From: JANNRR01 sp031401675
GTDB lineage: Bacteria > Pseudomonadota > Alphaproteobacteria > Rhodobacterales > Rhodobacteraceae
Assembly (NCBI GenBank): GCA_031401675.1
Contig: JANNRR010000168.1
Coordinates: 1 to 5,069 of the forward strand
DNA length: 5,069 nucleotides
Reading direction: 5' to 3'
Under the pieces are notes generated by a model. It did not search any database and had not been told where the DNA came from. It saw nothing but the letters and a program-made list of their open reading frames with translations. Positions 4,571 through 5,069 of the stretch are shown one piece after another. Every line of letters starts with the position of its first letter. The stretch's first letter is position 1. The position numbers and the translations under genes were made by a program.

Positions 4571-5069
4571 ATGTCGCTCGACCACGTGACGGCCGCCCCG
4601 AACGTCTATGATGCCGAGCCGATCCCCGAAGCCGCCCGGGCCGAGATCGACCGGCTGCTGACTTCGGGCGATCTGTTCCGCTACACTGCGCCCGAAGGGG
4701 CTCCGGTGGCGCTCTTGGAGGCCGAGTTTGCCGCGCTCCTGGGCTCGCGCTACGCGCTGGCGGTGTCGTCCTGTTCTGCCGCGCTGTTTCTGGCGCTGAA
4801 GGCGCTGGACCTGCCGCGCGATGCCCGTGTGCTGATCCCGGCCTTTACCTTTGCCGCCGTGCCCTCGGCGGTGGTGCATGCCGACTGCGTGCCGGTGCTG
4901 GTGGAGGTGGGGGCGAACTACCGGGTGGACATGGCGGATTTCGCCGCCAAACTCGATGACAGCATCGGTGCCGTGCTGATTTCGCACATGCGCGGGCACA
5001 CGTCGGACATGGATGCGATCATGGCCTTGTGCGATGCGCGCGGCGTGCCGGTGATCGAGGATGCGGCGC
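4571..5069 (+). CDS. DegT/DnrJ/EryC1-type PLP-dependent aminotransferase, N-terminal part
   Basis: This open frame runs off the window end after 166 codons. DegT-family enzymes are fold-type I PLP enzymes that aminate keto sugars or cyclitols, often for surface polysaccharides or antibiotics. Visible marks are SSCSAALFLALKAL (66-79), the cofactor phosphate-binding turn, then PAFTFAAVPSAV (90-101). VLISHMRGHTSDMDAI (135-150) corresponds to the strand and loop that in many relatives reads HLYG with DMD. VIEDAA (161-166) holds Asp164, expected to contact the PLP pyridine nitrogen. The catalytic Lys lies beyond the window. ATG 4571 is chosen because AGGAAAGG at 4556-4563 is 7 nt upstream. The overlapping ATG at 4567 is in another frame and gives only 14 residues. 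The visible frame is intact. The 294-bp structured gap suggests a unit separate from the puu operon. The substrate cannot be told from the visible part. Confidence 0.85.
   Translation, partial: MSLDHVTAAPNVYDAEPIPEAARAEIDRLLTSGDLFRYTAPEGAPVALLEAEFAALLGSRYALAVSSCSAALFLALKALDLPRDARVLIPAFTFAAVPSAVVHADCVPVLVEVGANYRVDMADFAAKLDDSIGAVLISHMRGHTSDMDAIMALCDARGVPVIEDAA

Noticed and set aside
4567..4611. Overlapping ATG giving a 14-codon upstream frame at the aminotransferase start
   Set aside because: It is only 3 nt from the Shine-Dalgarno, too close for efficient use, whereas the ATG at 4571 has 7-nt spacing.
4502..4999. Minus-strand open frame opposite the aminotransferase
   Set aside because: The + strand frame has clear PLP-enzyme motifs and a strong ribosome site. 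The minus frame is His/Arg-rich shadow sequence.

Overview
The window is GC-rich (about two thirds G+C by eye), has strong third-position G/C bias and is densely coded on the + strand. The encoded proteins look like those of the Rhodobacteraceae (Rhodobacter/Paracoccus/Roseobacter type alphaproteobacteria). That assignment is inferred from protein resemblance and base use, not from a database search. All six recognised genes are on the + strand. No tRNA, rRNA, CRISPR array, transposase or phage gene is visible.

Layout: (1) positions 1-286 hold the C-terminal end of a PPK2-family polyphosphate kinase. (2) Positions 329-775 encode a small TerB-like all-helical protein with two copies of an Asp-Gly/acidic motif; its ATG lies so close to a -10-like box that a leaderless transcript is possible. 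(3) Positions 776-906 are non-coding and carry a decaying 12-bp tandem repeat and a plausible housekeeping promoter. (4) Positions 907-4276 are a compact three-gene operon: a class I glutamine amidotransferase, a PuuA-like glutamine synthetase-family ligase and a PuuB-like FAD amine oxidoreductase. The first two genes are 17 nt apart and the last two overlap by ATGA. (5) Positions 4277-4570 are a non-coding block with three GC-rich hairpins, a 10-bp direct repeat bracketing two of them, a possible promoter, and a perfect 10-bp inverted repeat covering the ribosome binding site of the next gene. (6) From 4571 to the window end is the N-terminal part of a DegT/DnrJ/EryC1-type PLP aminotransferase.

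The operon reads as a gamma-glutamylation route for an amine, most simply putrescine. The PuuA-like enzyme would join glutamate to the amine using ATP. The PuuB-like flavoenzyme would oxidise the gamma-glutamyl-amine to an aldehyde. An aldehyde dehydrogenase encoded elsewhere (PuuC role) would make the acid, and the amidotransferase would release glutamate (PuuD role). The amidotransferase looks like the GuaA/YfeJ group rather than classical PuuD, so its place in the pathway is inferred from context.

Nothing here is clearly a new system. The most interesting signals are the ribosome-site hairpin with a spare third half-site before the aminotransferase, the direct-repeat-bracketed hairpin block after puuB, and the non-canonical amidotransferase in the putrescine-like operon.
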